Positions 11,801 through 20,658 of a stretch of DNA of 33,886 nucleotides are shown in pieces. Below the pieces are notes generated by a model that saw only the letters and a list, made by a program, of their open reading frames with translations, was not told the DNA's origin and did no database searches. The position numbers and the translations under genes were made by a program. Position 1 is the stretch's first letter; every line of letters starts with the position of its first letter. Source of the stretch: Schoenoplectus triqueter (lineage: Eukaryota; Streptophyta; Magnoliopsida; Poales; Cyperaceae); NCBI GenBank assembly GCA_964058805.1, contig CAXKVV010001959.1, positions 1 to 33,886 on the forward strand, in the 5' to 3' direction.

Positions 11801-14503
11801 AGATACCCTGGTATTGGTGAATTTCAGGTATGTCATCCTTGTTCTTTCTTTAAGGAAATGGTTCGGTAATGATTTTTAGTGTGTTGAAAATAACCACAAA
11901 TTTTCTGGTACACATATACCTTTCCTTCTGAATTTTTTTCTTGGGTTTTTGTGAATAATTTTATGACACTATTACTATGCTTGTCCATTTTGCCAAAATT
12001 ATAAATTGTACCCGGGCAAGCATATTCTATTTGAATATTGAGTCCATCTATATCATACAAGGATTACCAACCTATTGGAAATAATTTGTTGTTCTTCAAG
12101 CATCATTTAATTTTGCAATATAAAATTAAAACACACCAAAAGAAAAAATTTGGAGACAAACCAAATTGTGATTGTAGCTAACAAAATTGGTGCTTACTAG
12201 TTAGTATCTGGTAGAATGTTATTCAGCATGTAACTCTCTCTATGTCTGTCTCAGTGCTATGATCGATACATGCAACAAAATCTGAGACATGCTGCAAAAT
12301 TGCGGGGCCACGCAATTTGGGGCAGGGGACCTGACAACACTGGATACTACAATTCCAGGCCACATGAGACAGGGTTCTTCTGTGACAAGGGAGACTACGA
12401 CAATTACTATGGTCGTTTTTTTCTCAAGTGGTACACAGGGTACCTGATCAACCATACTGATCAAGTGCTCTCTCTGACCAGACTTGCATTTGATGGAATA
12501 CAAGTAGTTATCAAGGTAATCCCTATTCTAAATTCTAGATATTTTTTTTGGGTACTTTGTTGATATTCTTAGGATTCTTGGAATTTCCAAGTTGTATCAT
12601 GAGCCAAAGATGTAGAAACAGGACATTAATGCCTGCAACAAGTATTCAATTTTCTGTTATATTATACATGACATGCAATCAACACTATGCTGCACAGGCT
12701 AAATATCAAAATGCTAATTGTGACACTTGTTACCCTATACCAAAAGTTAATCGTTATCTTTTATTCATATTGTTTTTAGTTTCCATTGCTATACTGGTGG
12801 TATAAATCAGCAAGCCACGCGGCCGAGCTTACAGGTGGCTTTTATAACCCAACAAACCAAGATGGGTATACACCTGTACTGGAGGTATTAAAGAGGCATG
12901 GTGTGACTGTGAAGGTTGTTTTTTGTGGGCTTCATTCTCAGGATGATAGCGAGGCCTGTGCTGACTCTAGTAGTTTATGCTGGCAGGTAATGTATGCACC
13001 TTGTTCTCATTCACACTATGGAAGATGCACCTCTCACATTTTTCCCAAAAACTTGGCAGCAGCTGCCATGGACAGAAGATGCACCTCTCTCTCTCTCATA
13101 TCAACAAATACCATTTTAATGTATAGTATTCTGCTAGGTGATGAGCGTTGCCAGGGATATAGGGTTAACCATTGCAATGGAAGCATCTCTCCTGCACCAT
13201 GACGGAGACATGTATGGCAGGATAGTAGACATGGCCAAGTCAGGATGTGATCCAGACCGTCGGCATGTCACCTTCTTCACATACCAGCAACCTATGTTTA
13301 TGCAACAGAGTGATGAGCTACACCTCTCTGAGCTCGACGATTTTATCAGATGCATGCATGGTAAGTCACCACAAGTTTAAGTTACGCCCTCACCAGCATC
13401 TGTTATTATTTGGATAGTTACAACTTGTCACAAAGTTGTCCAAAATACCACTTCTGAGGCCAAAAAACAGCTTTCCATGCAAATAGACAGAAGTTTCCCT
13501 CCAAATGGAAACCCCAAATCCTAGTATCAACAACACGTAAATTCCACCAAATACACTTTTATAAAGGTAATTCAACCAAGTCAAATAGTGTACTGTATAT
13601 TTAACTAAAAAGGGAAAGTAGGACCCTAAGAAGCCGAAAAAAAGGTCACAAAATGGCAAGATGTTAAGATACTATATTGACAGTCTCCAAGTAAACGAAA
13701 ACAATAAATCTGGAATGTGAGTTTATTGTTTATTTGATTTTGCCATTCTCTGAATTGCTCTGTTATCTTTTTACCACTGCTACTATCTTTAATTAAAGTC
13801 TGATGTAAGAAAGATTCCATTTGTTTCTTCACGTTATTTGGTTTTCTGTTTTGTTCATTGTTTACAACAACAGCAGCAGCAACAAAAAACCTTTAATCCC
13901 AAATAAATTGGAGTAGTTAGAAATGAAACCCAATTTGAAATCATAGAGATCAAATATCTCAAATGTCAAAAATCAATGATAGTAATAGTGATAATGATAC
14001 TGAAAATAATGATGATGATGACAATAATGATGATATAATAATATACTAATAATAGTAATAATAATAACAGTAGCGATAGTAATGTAATAATTATAATAGT
14101 ACTAATAATAATAATGACAACAATAATAATGATAGTAATGCTAATAGTAATTAACAATAGTCATGGTAAACTTATACTATAAATCATACTCTTAAATTCT
14201 AAATTTTAAACCTTAAAATTTAAAACTGAAAATCTAAAAATCTGAAATCTATAACTCTATTGCTTGATTCTAACTCCTATATAGTTCTAATATGTGAATT
14301 CCCATCTTCCAGACACTCATAAACAAAACAAACTCTTTAGATAAACATCATTCCTTCACATATCTTTTTATCAATTCCTCTCACGTTAGTCTCGACTTTT
14401 GTTTTGTCCATTGTTTGATCTTTCTTAATTAATTAGTAAATATTACTTTATTCCTTTCTTTTTTCCTTTTTCAGGGGATGCAATGAGCAGTTTTCAAGAC
14501 TGA
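8855..14503 (+). CDS. BAM8: BZR1-type beta-amylase-like transcription factor (BAM8-like), ten exons
   Basis: Exons by GT/AG junctions and family alignment: 8855-9235, 9704-9931, 10081-10146, 10600-10803, 11016-11219, 11663-11827, 12255-12515, 12780-12986, 13138-13360 and 14475-14503. Every junction is phase 0 except the last (phase 1). The product is 655 residues; the family is usually about 650-700. Residues 41-106 are the BZR1/BES1-type DNA-binding domain (basic run, [20 protein letters not shown]). Residues about 215-650 are a glycoside hydrolase 14 domain. In Arabidopsis, BAM7/BAM8 are nuclear regulators of brassinosteroid-linked growth genes with little or no amylase activity. The first catalytic Glu is kept (GELRYPS, Glu395). 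The conserved Asp of VDCWWG is Tyr259. The region of the second catalytic Glu reads VFCGLHS, with none in place. The start follows a pyrimidine-rich leader (8825-8852) and precedes an acidic, Pro-rich N-terminus. The last intron (13361-14474) is long and carries a repeat. Confidence 0.9.
10236..10460 (+). repeat. Two related segments inside BAM8 intron 3
   Basis: The block CAAATAATTGTCCTAAAAGC near 10237 recurs as CAAATAATTTGCTCTAAAGC near 10409. Both continue with a TTRAGCTGA segment and then an AATTATTTTGTA-like or AATTGTATTCTTCAT-like end. This looks like a duplicated end of a small dispersed element lodged in the intron. The gene remains spliceable around it. Confidence 0.35.
13866..14400 (+). 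repeat. Dispersed repeat with degenerate trinucleotide core, in BAM8 intron 9
   Basis: It starts with CAACAACAGCAGCAGCAACA and CTTTAATCCCAAATAAATTG, goes through CAAATGTCAAAAATC, then a long degenerate (TAA/TGA/TAG)n tract (about 13970-14155), then an A/T-rich tail with CAAACTCTTTAGAT (14328-14341). A second copy with the same order of landmarks lies at 33160-33660. The CAACAA-TTAATCCCAAATT start recalls a common dispersed plant repeat. I cannot assign the class. Confidence 0.5.
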
Positions 14504-14813
14504 ATTATGATTGGCTAAACTAATTAAAGTTGAAGACACACTAATGGTACATTTTTTTATAATGACACATCTAAAGGTTTTGTTCACCAATTTTTTCAGG
14601 TTATAGTTAAAATGTAGATCTGAAATAGGGCTTACATACTTCCTTGTGTAGATTCAATTATTGTTTCTAGCATGAAAAGCTATCTTGAAATCTAATTGAC
14701 AAGATTTCAATCAGATTCGATTATTGTTCCTAGTGTGGAAAGCTAATCTTGAACTCTGATCGACAAGATTTCAATAATTTCAGTGGGCTTTCTCCACTTT
14801 TGTTAATTATTTA
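14504..14813. repeat. 3' flank of BAM8 with a 65-bp tandem duplication
   Basis: This region should contain the BAM8 3' untranslated region. Two adjacent units of about 65 bp lie at about 14651-14714 and 14715-14780 (GATTCAATTATTGTTTCTAG then GATTCGATTATTGTTCCTAG, each ending GACAAGATTTCAAT). They differ at roughly 10-12 positions. Confidence 0.6.
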
Positions 14814-15311
14814 TATGAAACAACACTTAGACACATCAAATTCAACTATTGGATCATCAGTTACATAGTTCATCAGCCCCTATTGACAGCATGAACAAGC
14901 ACAAAAGTCAAAATCTGGAGCTGTCGTCACTATCAGCCCTTCGATCTCCACAACAAACCTCTCCATGGCAAAACCTGGCGACCATCAGCACCACCACCCA
15001 TTCCTCTCCTATCTCACTTCTTCCCTTCATAAAGAAGCTTGCAAAAATCAAGCAAGTTTTAGTTTTACATGAATAAGATTTTGTTCAGCATGTTCTATTT
15101 GATGCTGGTATTATCTACGTAAAAACAGTCGATCAAAATGATAAATTTGACTAACGGCGATTGCAGGCCCACCATACACAGCTCCACCCAACCCAAAATC
15201 CACTGTATCAAACCCAATACACGTTACATCAGACACAAGATATGTTCTTGCGTTGGTGAAGTGCGGCCTACCATAGCTGTTTGTAAGAACTCATCAGTTC
15301 CCATTTCCTTG

Positions 15312-15580
15312 GTCTGCCTCACAGTTTTTATTATTAATAAGTATTATTAAATTAATATTGTTAAAAATAAGACTGAAAACCGTAAAATTTCAAATATACG
15401 AATGGCAGCGCGCCACTGGCAGTGGCGCGGACGAAACGCGCCACTGCCAGTGGCGCGGACGAAACGCGCCACTGCCAGTGGCGCGTTTCAAAAAAATAAT
15501 AAAACACCGCGCAACGCAAGTGGCCTGCGTGCATTTTGTATATATAAGAAGGAAACGCGCCACTGGCAGTGGCGCGTTTC

Positions 15581-15615
<35 letters not shown>

Positions 15616-15869
15616 GAAACGCGCCACTGCCAGTGGCGCGTTTCGTAAAAAAAAAAAAAAAAAAACCGGAAACGCGCCACTGGCAGTGGCGCGTTTCGTA
15701 AAAAAAATGAAACGCGCCACTGACAGTGGCGCGTTTCGTAAATTCAAACAGCGCGCCACTGCCAGTGGCGCGCTGCCATTCGTATATTTGAAATTTTACG
15801 TTTCTCACTCTTATTTTTAATAATATTAATTTAATAAAACATATTATTAATAAAATCTGTCTGCCTCAC
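15312..15869. mobile_element. Foldback element with 11-bp target duplication
   Basis: The body at 15323-15858 is flanked by GTCTGCCTCAC (15312-15322 and 15859-15869). The empty site is visible in BAHD copy B as GCCTGCCTCAC. The two ends are about 95-bp inverted repeats running from AGTTTTTATT on the left and from the reverse complement of TAAAATCT on the right, through CGTAAAATTTCAAATATACG and ATGGCAGCGCGCC. The inner arms carry eight GC-rich palindromic modules. There is no coding capacity. A 9-11 bp target duplication plus long terminal inverted repeats suggests a non-autonomous Mutator-like or Foldback element; that class call is inference. Confidence 0.9.
15409..15772. repeat. Eight 21-bp perfect palindromic modules separated by A-rich spacers
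   Basis: Each module is CGCGCCACTG, one central base, then CAGTGGCGCG. Starts are 15409, 15437, 15465, 15556, 15620, 15673, 15713 and 15752. The first three are exactly 28 bp apart. The others are 91, 64, 53, 40 and 39 bp apart, with poly(A) runs between several (the longest is 15583-15613). The central base is G, C, C, G, C, G, A, C in order. Left-arm modules 2-3 are preceded by GGACGAAA; right-arm modules 4-7 are followed by TTTCGTA. The flanks therefore mirror across the loop at about 15490-15551. The modules sit within an AT-rich element and are nearly invariant. Confidence 0.95.
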
Positions 15870-15887
15870 CAGTACAACTGCGTACCC

Positions 15888-18108
15888 AAGTGGGCTCTTT
15901 TTTTTTTTAAATTTTATTAGAGTATTCGTGTTATCTCAATGAATTTCATGATTTGAACAGGCAATGACTGCCACTTGTCCTCCAAGATCATTTCTTGTTT
16001 CTCCGCCCACGACTGCTGCAGATGGGCTTCCTCTTTCTTATGCTGATGCAGCTAAACGGGCCCCGATAAAAACAACTACGAGTCCACCCACTCGATGGTG
16101 CACCGCGTTCTTGAAATCCCGTCAAGAGTGGCATCGATGCGTTAGATGTGGAGAGTGTGGACATAGGGCGGTGGTGTGCCGTAATCCGCGTCTATGCTTC
16201 ATTTGTCATCAGACAGGGCATATTTCTTATCGATGCCCTTTCAATCCTAGCTTGCGATCTAGGGTTTCCGACTCCCATTCTTCTTCGCTCATTCCACAGC
16301 CTTCACACACCTCAATGGTTTCTCCACAAATCTCTGTGCTTTCCTCGCCGATTCTTCATCGTATTGCTTTAGAGGTGGAGTCTGATATCGATTTCTCTCA
16401 TGAGTTCAATCATAGTGTTCTCCTCCATGCCTCTACTCCAACGACGCCGGCTGAGCTTCACGCCAACCTTCGATTCTGTCATCCGGGTCTGTGGGTGGTA
16501 CGTATAGTGGGAGACAACTGGTTCTTGGTCCAGGGACCGGATTCTTGGCGCTCGGCGGTTATTTCACATGGTTTCACTTTTCTTGGGGCGCATCGCTTCA
16601 CGGTTTCTACTGATCTCTCTCGTCTTCGCGGCCAATCCCCCCCTGAACGTTTCTGGATTAAGATACTCAATTTGGATTATGATTTGCGGGGTCCTAAAGC
16701 AATAGCTGTTGTTGTGCGTCCATTTGGTCGACTTATCGAGTTGGACTCGCTGTCGCTGGCTCGATCGGACCTCCGCTGGGCACGTGGGGTGGTGGAAGTG
16801 GCGTCGCGTGAGTTAATTCCACCCCTTCTTTGGTTTGAATTGCTCACATCTTCTGGTCTTGTGCGCCATATTCAACTTCGATTTGAGGTCGAGGGTCAGG
16901 TGCTTCCTCCGGGTGTTAGTACTGATAGTTCAGGTACTAACACGATTCAGCCAGTCTCTGCACAGCCCATGCCCAGCTATCTTGGTCCACCAACTCCTAC
17001 CCAACAGACATTGCCTCCTACCCCTAGTACTAGAATGTTCTCCTTGCCTTTCCAGTTCCCTCCTCCTGGCTTCCCCTCGCCACATCTTGCTCCACCCTAT
17101 CCCCTTCCTTTGTCAGCCCCTCGGCCCCCTACCTTCCCTGTGCCCCAGCCATCGCAGCCACCTCCCTTATCACGTCCACCACTGCTGGCTAAACGACAGA
17201 ATAAATGGATCAAACCTAAATACAAGGCCAAACCTTCTTCATCTGGTTCTAATGCCAAGGTTGCTGTTTTGTCCGCGGAAAATGCGGCACTCAAAGCTCA
17301 GCTTAATATCATGAAAGGATCCTTGACCCAGCCGACTTTTTCTCATATGTTAACCTCCTCTCCTCCGAATGATTCTGTTCCATCTCTGGCGGTTCCTATT
17401 CTTTCGGATGGGCTGTGTCCCTCTACTACCCCTTCGGTTGTGGCCTCTGCCAGCGATGGTCCTTCCTCGCCAATAATTGTGGTCTCTACCAGTGATGCTC
17501 CAGTAGTGGCGTGTCCGATGACCCATCCTTCCTCTATTATTGGTGTCCCTCCTAGGTCCAGCACTCATCCATCTGAACTTACGTCTGGTCTAGAGGACAA
17601 GCAACTTCTGGTGGCGGTCCCTGCCACGTCAGACATGCATTAAATTACCTCTCTTGGATTTACTTCATTGGGGCAGATTACTGACGGCTTTCTTGACATT
17701 CAGTTTCCGGACTGATTGGGGGCTCTTCTGGTATGTTACTTCCTCCAGTTGGTACCGGTAGTACAGGTTATCCCGCAACTTCTAGGGTGCCTGTCAGGGG
17801 ACCAGCTAGAGGTGCTGCTGCTGTAGAGAGCCATAGTGATGAGGATTTACTTGACTGATTTAACTCTTAGTTGAGCATTAGTACCACTGGTTATTGTTTA
17901 GAATAGCTATAACTCTATGTTGTTTCAGTTGGGGCCTTTGATGCTCTCTTTGAGCGTCTTTTTATATTTTCTTTTGTCCGTTTTTGTAGTATCCATCTCA
18001 GATACTCACATACGCTTTCTTTTGTATATTTGCTTTCGAAAAGTAATGAAAGCCGGTGCCTCTGTTTGAGGTGCTTTTCTTTTTCAAAAAAAAAGTGGGC
18101 TCTTTTTT
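15888..18108 (+). mobile_element. Non-autonomous LINE-like element with 16-bp target duplication and poly(A) tail
   Basis: The duplication AAGTGGGCTCTTTTTT occurs at 15888-15903 and 18093-18108. The uninterrupted site is recognisable in BAHD copy B. The body (15904-18092) has one ORF1-type gene, a 3' region with no reverse transcriptase, and an A tail (18086-18092). Its 3' end (about 18025-18085, AAAGTAATGAAAGCCGGTGC) resembles the ends of plant L1-type elements. The element is about 2.2 kb. It probably spread with the help of another element's reverse transcriptase, or it is an internally deleted copy. Confidence 0.8.
15964..17643 (+). CDS. LINE-type ORF1 protein with two CCHC zinc knuckles and a DUF4283-like domain
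   Basis: The frame is 559 residues. Residues 59-72 (C-x2-C-x4-H-x4-C, in CVRCGECGHRAVVC) and 78-91 (CFICHQTGHISYRC) form two adjacent zinc knuckles that bind nucleic acid. Residues about 165-310 resemble DUF4283, the domain typical of plant LINE ORF1 proteins. A Pro-rich stretch (about 335-420) and a short helical AVLSAENAALKAQL segment follow. The knuckles come before the DUF4283-like part, whereas many plant LINE proteins have them after. The C-terminal end looks decayed. In-frame sequence after the stop at 17641 continues plausibly (SLGQITDGFLDIQFPD). Another frame then carries an acidic end (SHSDEDLLD, near 17830-17858). So the ancestral protein was probably longer and lost its end by a nonsense change and a frameshift. 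The rest of the element is listed separately. Confidence 0.75.
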   Translation: MTATCPPRSFLVSPPTTAADGLPLSYADAAKRAPIKTTTSPPTRWCTAFLKSRQEWHRCVRCGECGHRAVVCRNPRLCFICHQTGHISYRCPFNPSLRSRVSDSHSSSLIPQPSHTSMVSPQISVLSSPILHRIALEVESDIDFSHEFNHSVLLHASTPTTPAELHANLRFCHPGLWVVRIVGDNWFLVQGPDSWRSAVISHGFTFLGAHRFTVSTDLSRLRGQSPPERFWIKILNLDYDLRGPKAIAVVVRPFGRLIELDSLSLARSDLRWARGVVEVASRELIPPLLWFELLTSSGLVRHIQLRFEVEGQVLPPGVSTDSSGTNTIQPVSAQPMPSYLGPPTPTQQTLPPTPSTRMFSLPFQFPPPGFPSPHLAPPYPLPLSAPRPPTFPVPQPSQPPPLSRPPLLAKRQNKWIKPKYKAKPSSSGSNAKVAVLSAENAALKAQLNIMKGSLTQPTFSHMLTSSPPNDSVPSLAVPILSDGLCPSTTPSVVASASDGPSSPIIVVSTSDAPVVACPMTHPSSIIGVPPRSSTHPSELTSGLEDKQLLVAVPATSDMH

Positions 18109-18479
18109 AGCTTCCTAGTAGTAGCATGTGCTTTGAGGAACTGAACTATGTTCATCAGCAATTGATAGAACTGTAGACCATCCTGGTTGTCAATATCTGA
18201 CAGTGGTTTGAACTGGTATAGAGTTGGTTTTGCTTAGCATGATTAGTATCGGGTCAGTTCTTTGTACTGTGAAGGTGTTTAATTTCTTTTAGAGAGGAAA
18301 GGTAAGGCCTTTGTGTTTTGTGTTAATACTTGATTTATTTGTAGTTTATGCAAATGCCGTGCAGATATTTATAGACGCATATATTAAATATTTATAGATT
18401 CCAAGTGAATATTTATGCCTTTAATCTGAAAGGATGATTTTAACTTTCACGTCAATACTCGATTTGCAGATTGTTTTTA

Positions 18480-19720
18480 AGTAAATAAAAATAAATAAAT
18501 GAAAATGGTATGATGTTTTTTTTTTCGAATTCAGACTTGAGTTTTAAACTCGGGTCCAGGTATTTTTTTTCCCTTGTTTAGTTATTGTTTTTAATAGTTT
18601 TTTTAATAATTTATTTAGTTTGTTTATTATGTTTATTTTTTAATTTCACTTATTTTATGGATTTTAATATTTATTTTTTTAATTTAGCTTATTTTAGAAT
18701 ATTTATTTAATTATCTTGTTATGTGTAATTATGTAATTAAATTCATTAAGGGATCAAATTTATTTTTTAATAAGTTTTATTAGTTTATTTATTATGTTTA
18801 AAATATTTATATTTTAGTTTAGTTTATTTTTATATTTTTATCTAATCATTTTGTTATGTGAAATAATAATAAAAGACATAATGTTATAATAATTAAAATA
18901 TAATTTTAAAAATATTAACACTAAGTACGTTAGTCCATATTATCACTGCAACAGAAATAACTTTAGACAACGCCCAAACCAATGATCCAAAAATCAAAAT
19001 TTAAAAACTGAAATATCACATATTATCAACTATTTTCATATATAATAAGAGAGATGAGAGAGACAGAGAGAAATAAGAAAGAAAGAAGAGAGGGAGAAGA
19101 AATAAAAATATAAATTCGACAATTTCAATTTTAAACGGCCATAACTTTTAATAGGAAACTCCAATTAAAATGTGCTACATGACCATAGAAAACTTACGAC
19201 GAGATCTACAGGGTTAACAATTTAAAAATGCATTTGAAGTTTTAACTTATGTTTTTTCATTTCTTTTATTTTTAGATTTTTCATATTATCATATGAGCAT
19301 GATGTATGTATTATTGAGTAAATATTTTTTTATTGTTGGATGCATAATTATATATTTTTTATATTAATTATTGAATGAGTGAATAATATATAATAAAATA
19401 TACTCTTATCTAATCAATTTATCTCTATTCATTGTTGACTCCATATATCAATATGTTTTCATAAATAACGCTATAGCTAATTTTAAAAAAAATTATCTTT
19501 TATTAAAATAAATAAATATTTAAACATAATAAACAAACTAAATAAACTATTGAAACCTATTAAAAATAATAACTAAACAAACAGAAGAAGAAAAAAAAAC
19601 ACCAGGACCCGAATTTCAAATTCGGGCTAAGATGCTGGACCTGAGTTTGAAACTCGTGTTTGTCCTGGGATCGAAAAAAAAACCCATCATACTATTTTCA
19701 TTTATTATTTTTTATTTACT
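18480..19720. mobile_element. 1.24-kb element with about 155-bp terminal inverted repeats
   Basis: The left end (AGTAAATAAAAATAAATAAA, 18480) and the right end (TTTATTTACT, ending 19720) are inverted. Pairing continues through TGAAAATGGTATGATG, a TCCAGGTATTTTTTTT block, GTTTAGTTATT and TTTATTTAGTTTGTTTATTA. The right arm also contains its own small palindrome, CCGAATTTCAAATTCGG (about 19608-19624). The interior (about 18650-19540) is AT-rich with no coding signal. It sits in the 5' flank of BAHD copy A. A clear target duplication is not visible because the flanks are T/A runs. Confidence 0.75.
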
Positions 19721-20129
19721 AAAAAAATCAGCTTGATTTATCTTTTGGTTTAAACTGATGAGCTAGCTTCCTAACAATTGGAAAGCAGAAACACCACAAT
19801 TATTGGCATTTAATTTATAGCTTGATTTTTGTGACGCTTGTTTATAGCGTCGTTGTTTATGAAGCATGACACTTTGAACAGCATTATAATTTATAAGTAC
19901 GAAATTGATGTGGATTAGCACTTAGCGGCCTTCGCTGCATAGAAACAAGCTTAAACGTTTTTATGTAACTACAAATGTTAATTAGGCAATTGAAAAACGA
20001 TTCGGTTCACAACTTCAGAACTTAGAAGATTGTTTAACGATAGAAAACCGGATTAATTAACGATTCCGGACTAAAACCAACAAAGCGTCCAAGAAAAACC
20101 CGGTTTATTGCGTGTTTGATTCACTGGTT
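19721..20129. other. 5' flank of BAHD copy A and intergenic DNA
   Basis: Up to about 19890 the sequence aligns with 29590-29720 beyond BAHD copy B (for example the shared GACGCTTGTTTATAGCGTCG block). After that I see nothing to annotate. Confidence 0.5.
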
Positions 20130-20399
20130 TTATTTCGTCTTCGTCTGAACGTCTCGTTCCATTCTTTCCCTTATTCTCCACCCAGAAAAAGGAAATACAT
20201 CCGGTTTTGCGATTTGGGAGAGCGCATCCTGAAATAGGTCCAATATGTGGTCTTCTTCTTCATTCCATTCTCTTCCTTTGCACATGAAACCTCAAAGCCA
20301 TTAAGGTCTAAGCTACGGGACTAAAACAAGAAACACAAAGCTACAAATAAAATTCAATTTGGTTGGTCCAAGCTCCAAAGCAAAAGCCATATCATGCAA
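20130..20399 (+). other. Possible 5' leader exon ending at a GTAAGT donor
   Basis: This is a pyrimidine-rich, more balanced stretch (TCGTCTTCGTCTGAACGTCT near 20137) without an open frame. It ends at GCAA|GTAAGTTC, a strong donor. The copia element is inserted 8 bases into the putative intron. Beyond the element, a possible acceptor GCGTTGCAG at 25557-25565 precedes an ATG-containing segment (about 25566-25700). This would be a leader exon and first coding exon of an unknown gene. The call rests only on splice-like sequences. Confidence 0.25.
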
Positions 20400-20407
20400 G
20401 TAAGTTC

Positions 20408-20609
20408 TATTAAGATACATGCATACAAGATCAGGAATGTCACATAAGATCATCTCAGTTAGTTAGAATGTTTGTTATATCATTTGTAATAGGTTAGGCT
20501 TAACTACAAGTGTTAGCTATATATATACATATATGTACAATTTAGTGAATTGAATAAGATTGATTCTTACAACTCTTTTAGTTCTTGATATCACTGATAA
20601 TATCTTTTA
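20408..20609 (+). repeat. 5' LTR of copia element
   Basis: 202 bp, starting TATTAAGATAC and ending ATATCTTTTA, immediately followed by the primer binding site. The ends are TA...TA rather than the usual TG...CA. The 3' LTR confirms both boundaries. Relative to it, this copy lacks six bases after ATGCATA and has one more TA step in the TATATA run. Confidence 0.9.
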
Positions 20610-20622
20610 TGGTATCAGAGCC
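20610..20622 (+). other. Primer binding site
   Basis: TGGTATCAGAGCC directly abuts the 5' LTR. It is complementary to the 3' end of initiator methionine tRNA, the usual primer of plant copia elements. Confidence 0.9.
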
Positions 20623-20658
20623 TTGAGCTCAACAACCATTTTCCTTCTCAATTAATCA

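Larger units (their letters stand above)
14814..19890 (-). pseudogene. BAHD acyltransferase pseudogene, copy A, with internal deletion and three insertions
   Basis: This tracks copy B (27625-29720) block by block on the same strand: 14814-15322 with 27625-28066, 15859-15903 with 28050-28095, 18093-18330 with about 28085-28125 and then 29135-29265, and 19740-19890 with about 29590-29720. BAHD enzymes transfer acyl groups from acyl-CoA to alcohols or amines; copy B is closest to the benzyl alcohol O-benzoyltransferase/HSR201 type. In copy A the C-terminal motif DFGWG reads DFGLG (near 15190). An insertion of about 110 bp breaks the frame near 15045-15165. About 1 kb holding the central coding part and the HxxxD motif is deleted. 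Foldback, LINE-like and large inverted-repeat elements interrupt the rest. It is certainly not functional. The TYLVSD segment next to the C-terminal motif is intact here but carries a stop in copy B. Confidence 0.85.

Noticed and set aside
13966..14157. Minus-strand frame rich in Ile
   Set aside because: Translation of the trinucleotide tract in BAM8 intron 9.
15409..15772. CRISPR-like regular repeat array
   Set aside because: Modules are self-palindromic, spacers are poly(A) or unequal, and the context is a eukaryotic transposon.
15358..15820. Open frames on both strands across the palindromic array, with repeated Arg-His-Trp-Gln-Trp-like words
   Set aside because: They are translations of the palindromic modules and poly(A)/poly(T) runs in a non-coding inverted repeat. 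No start context or domain.
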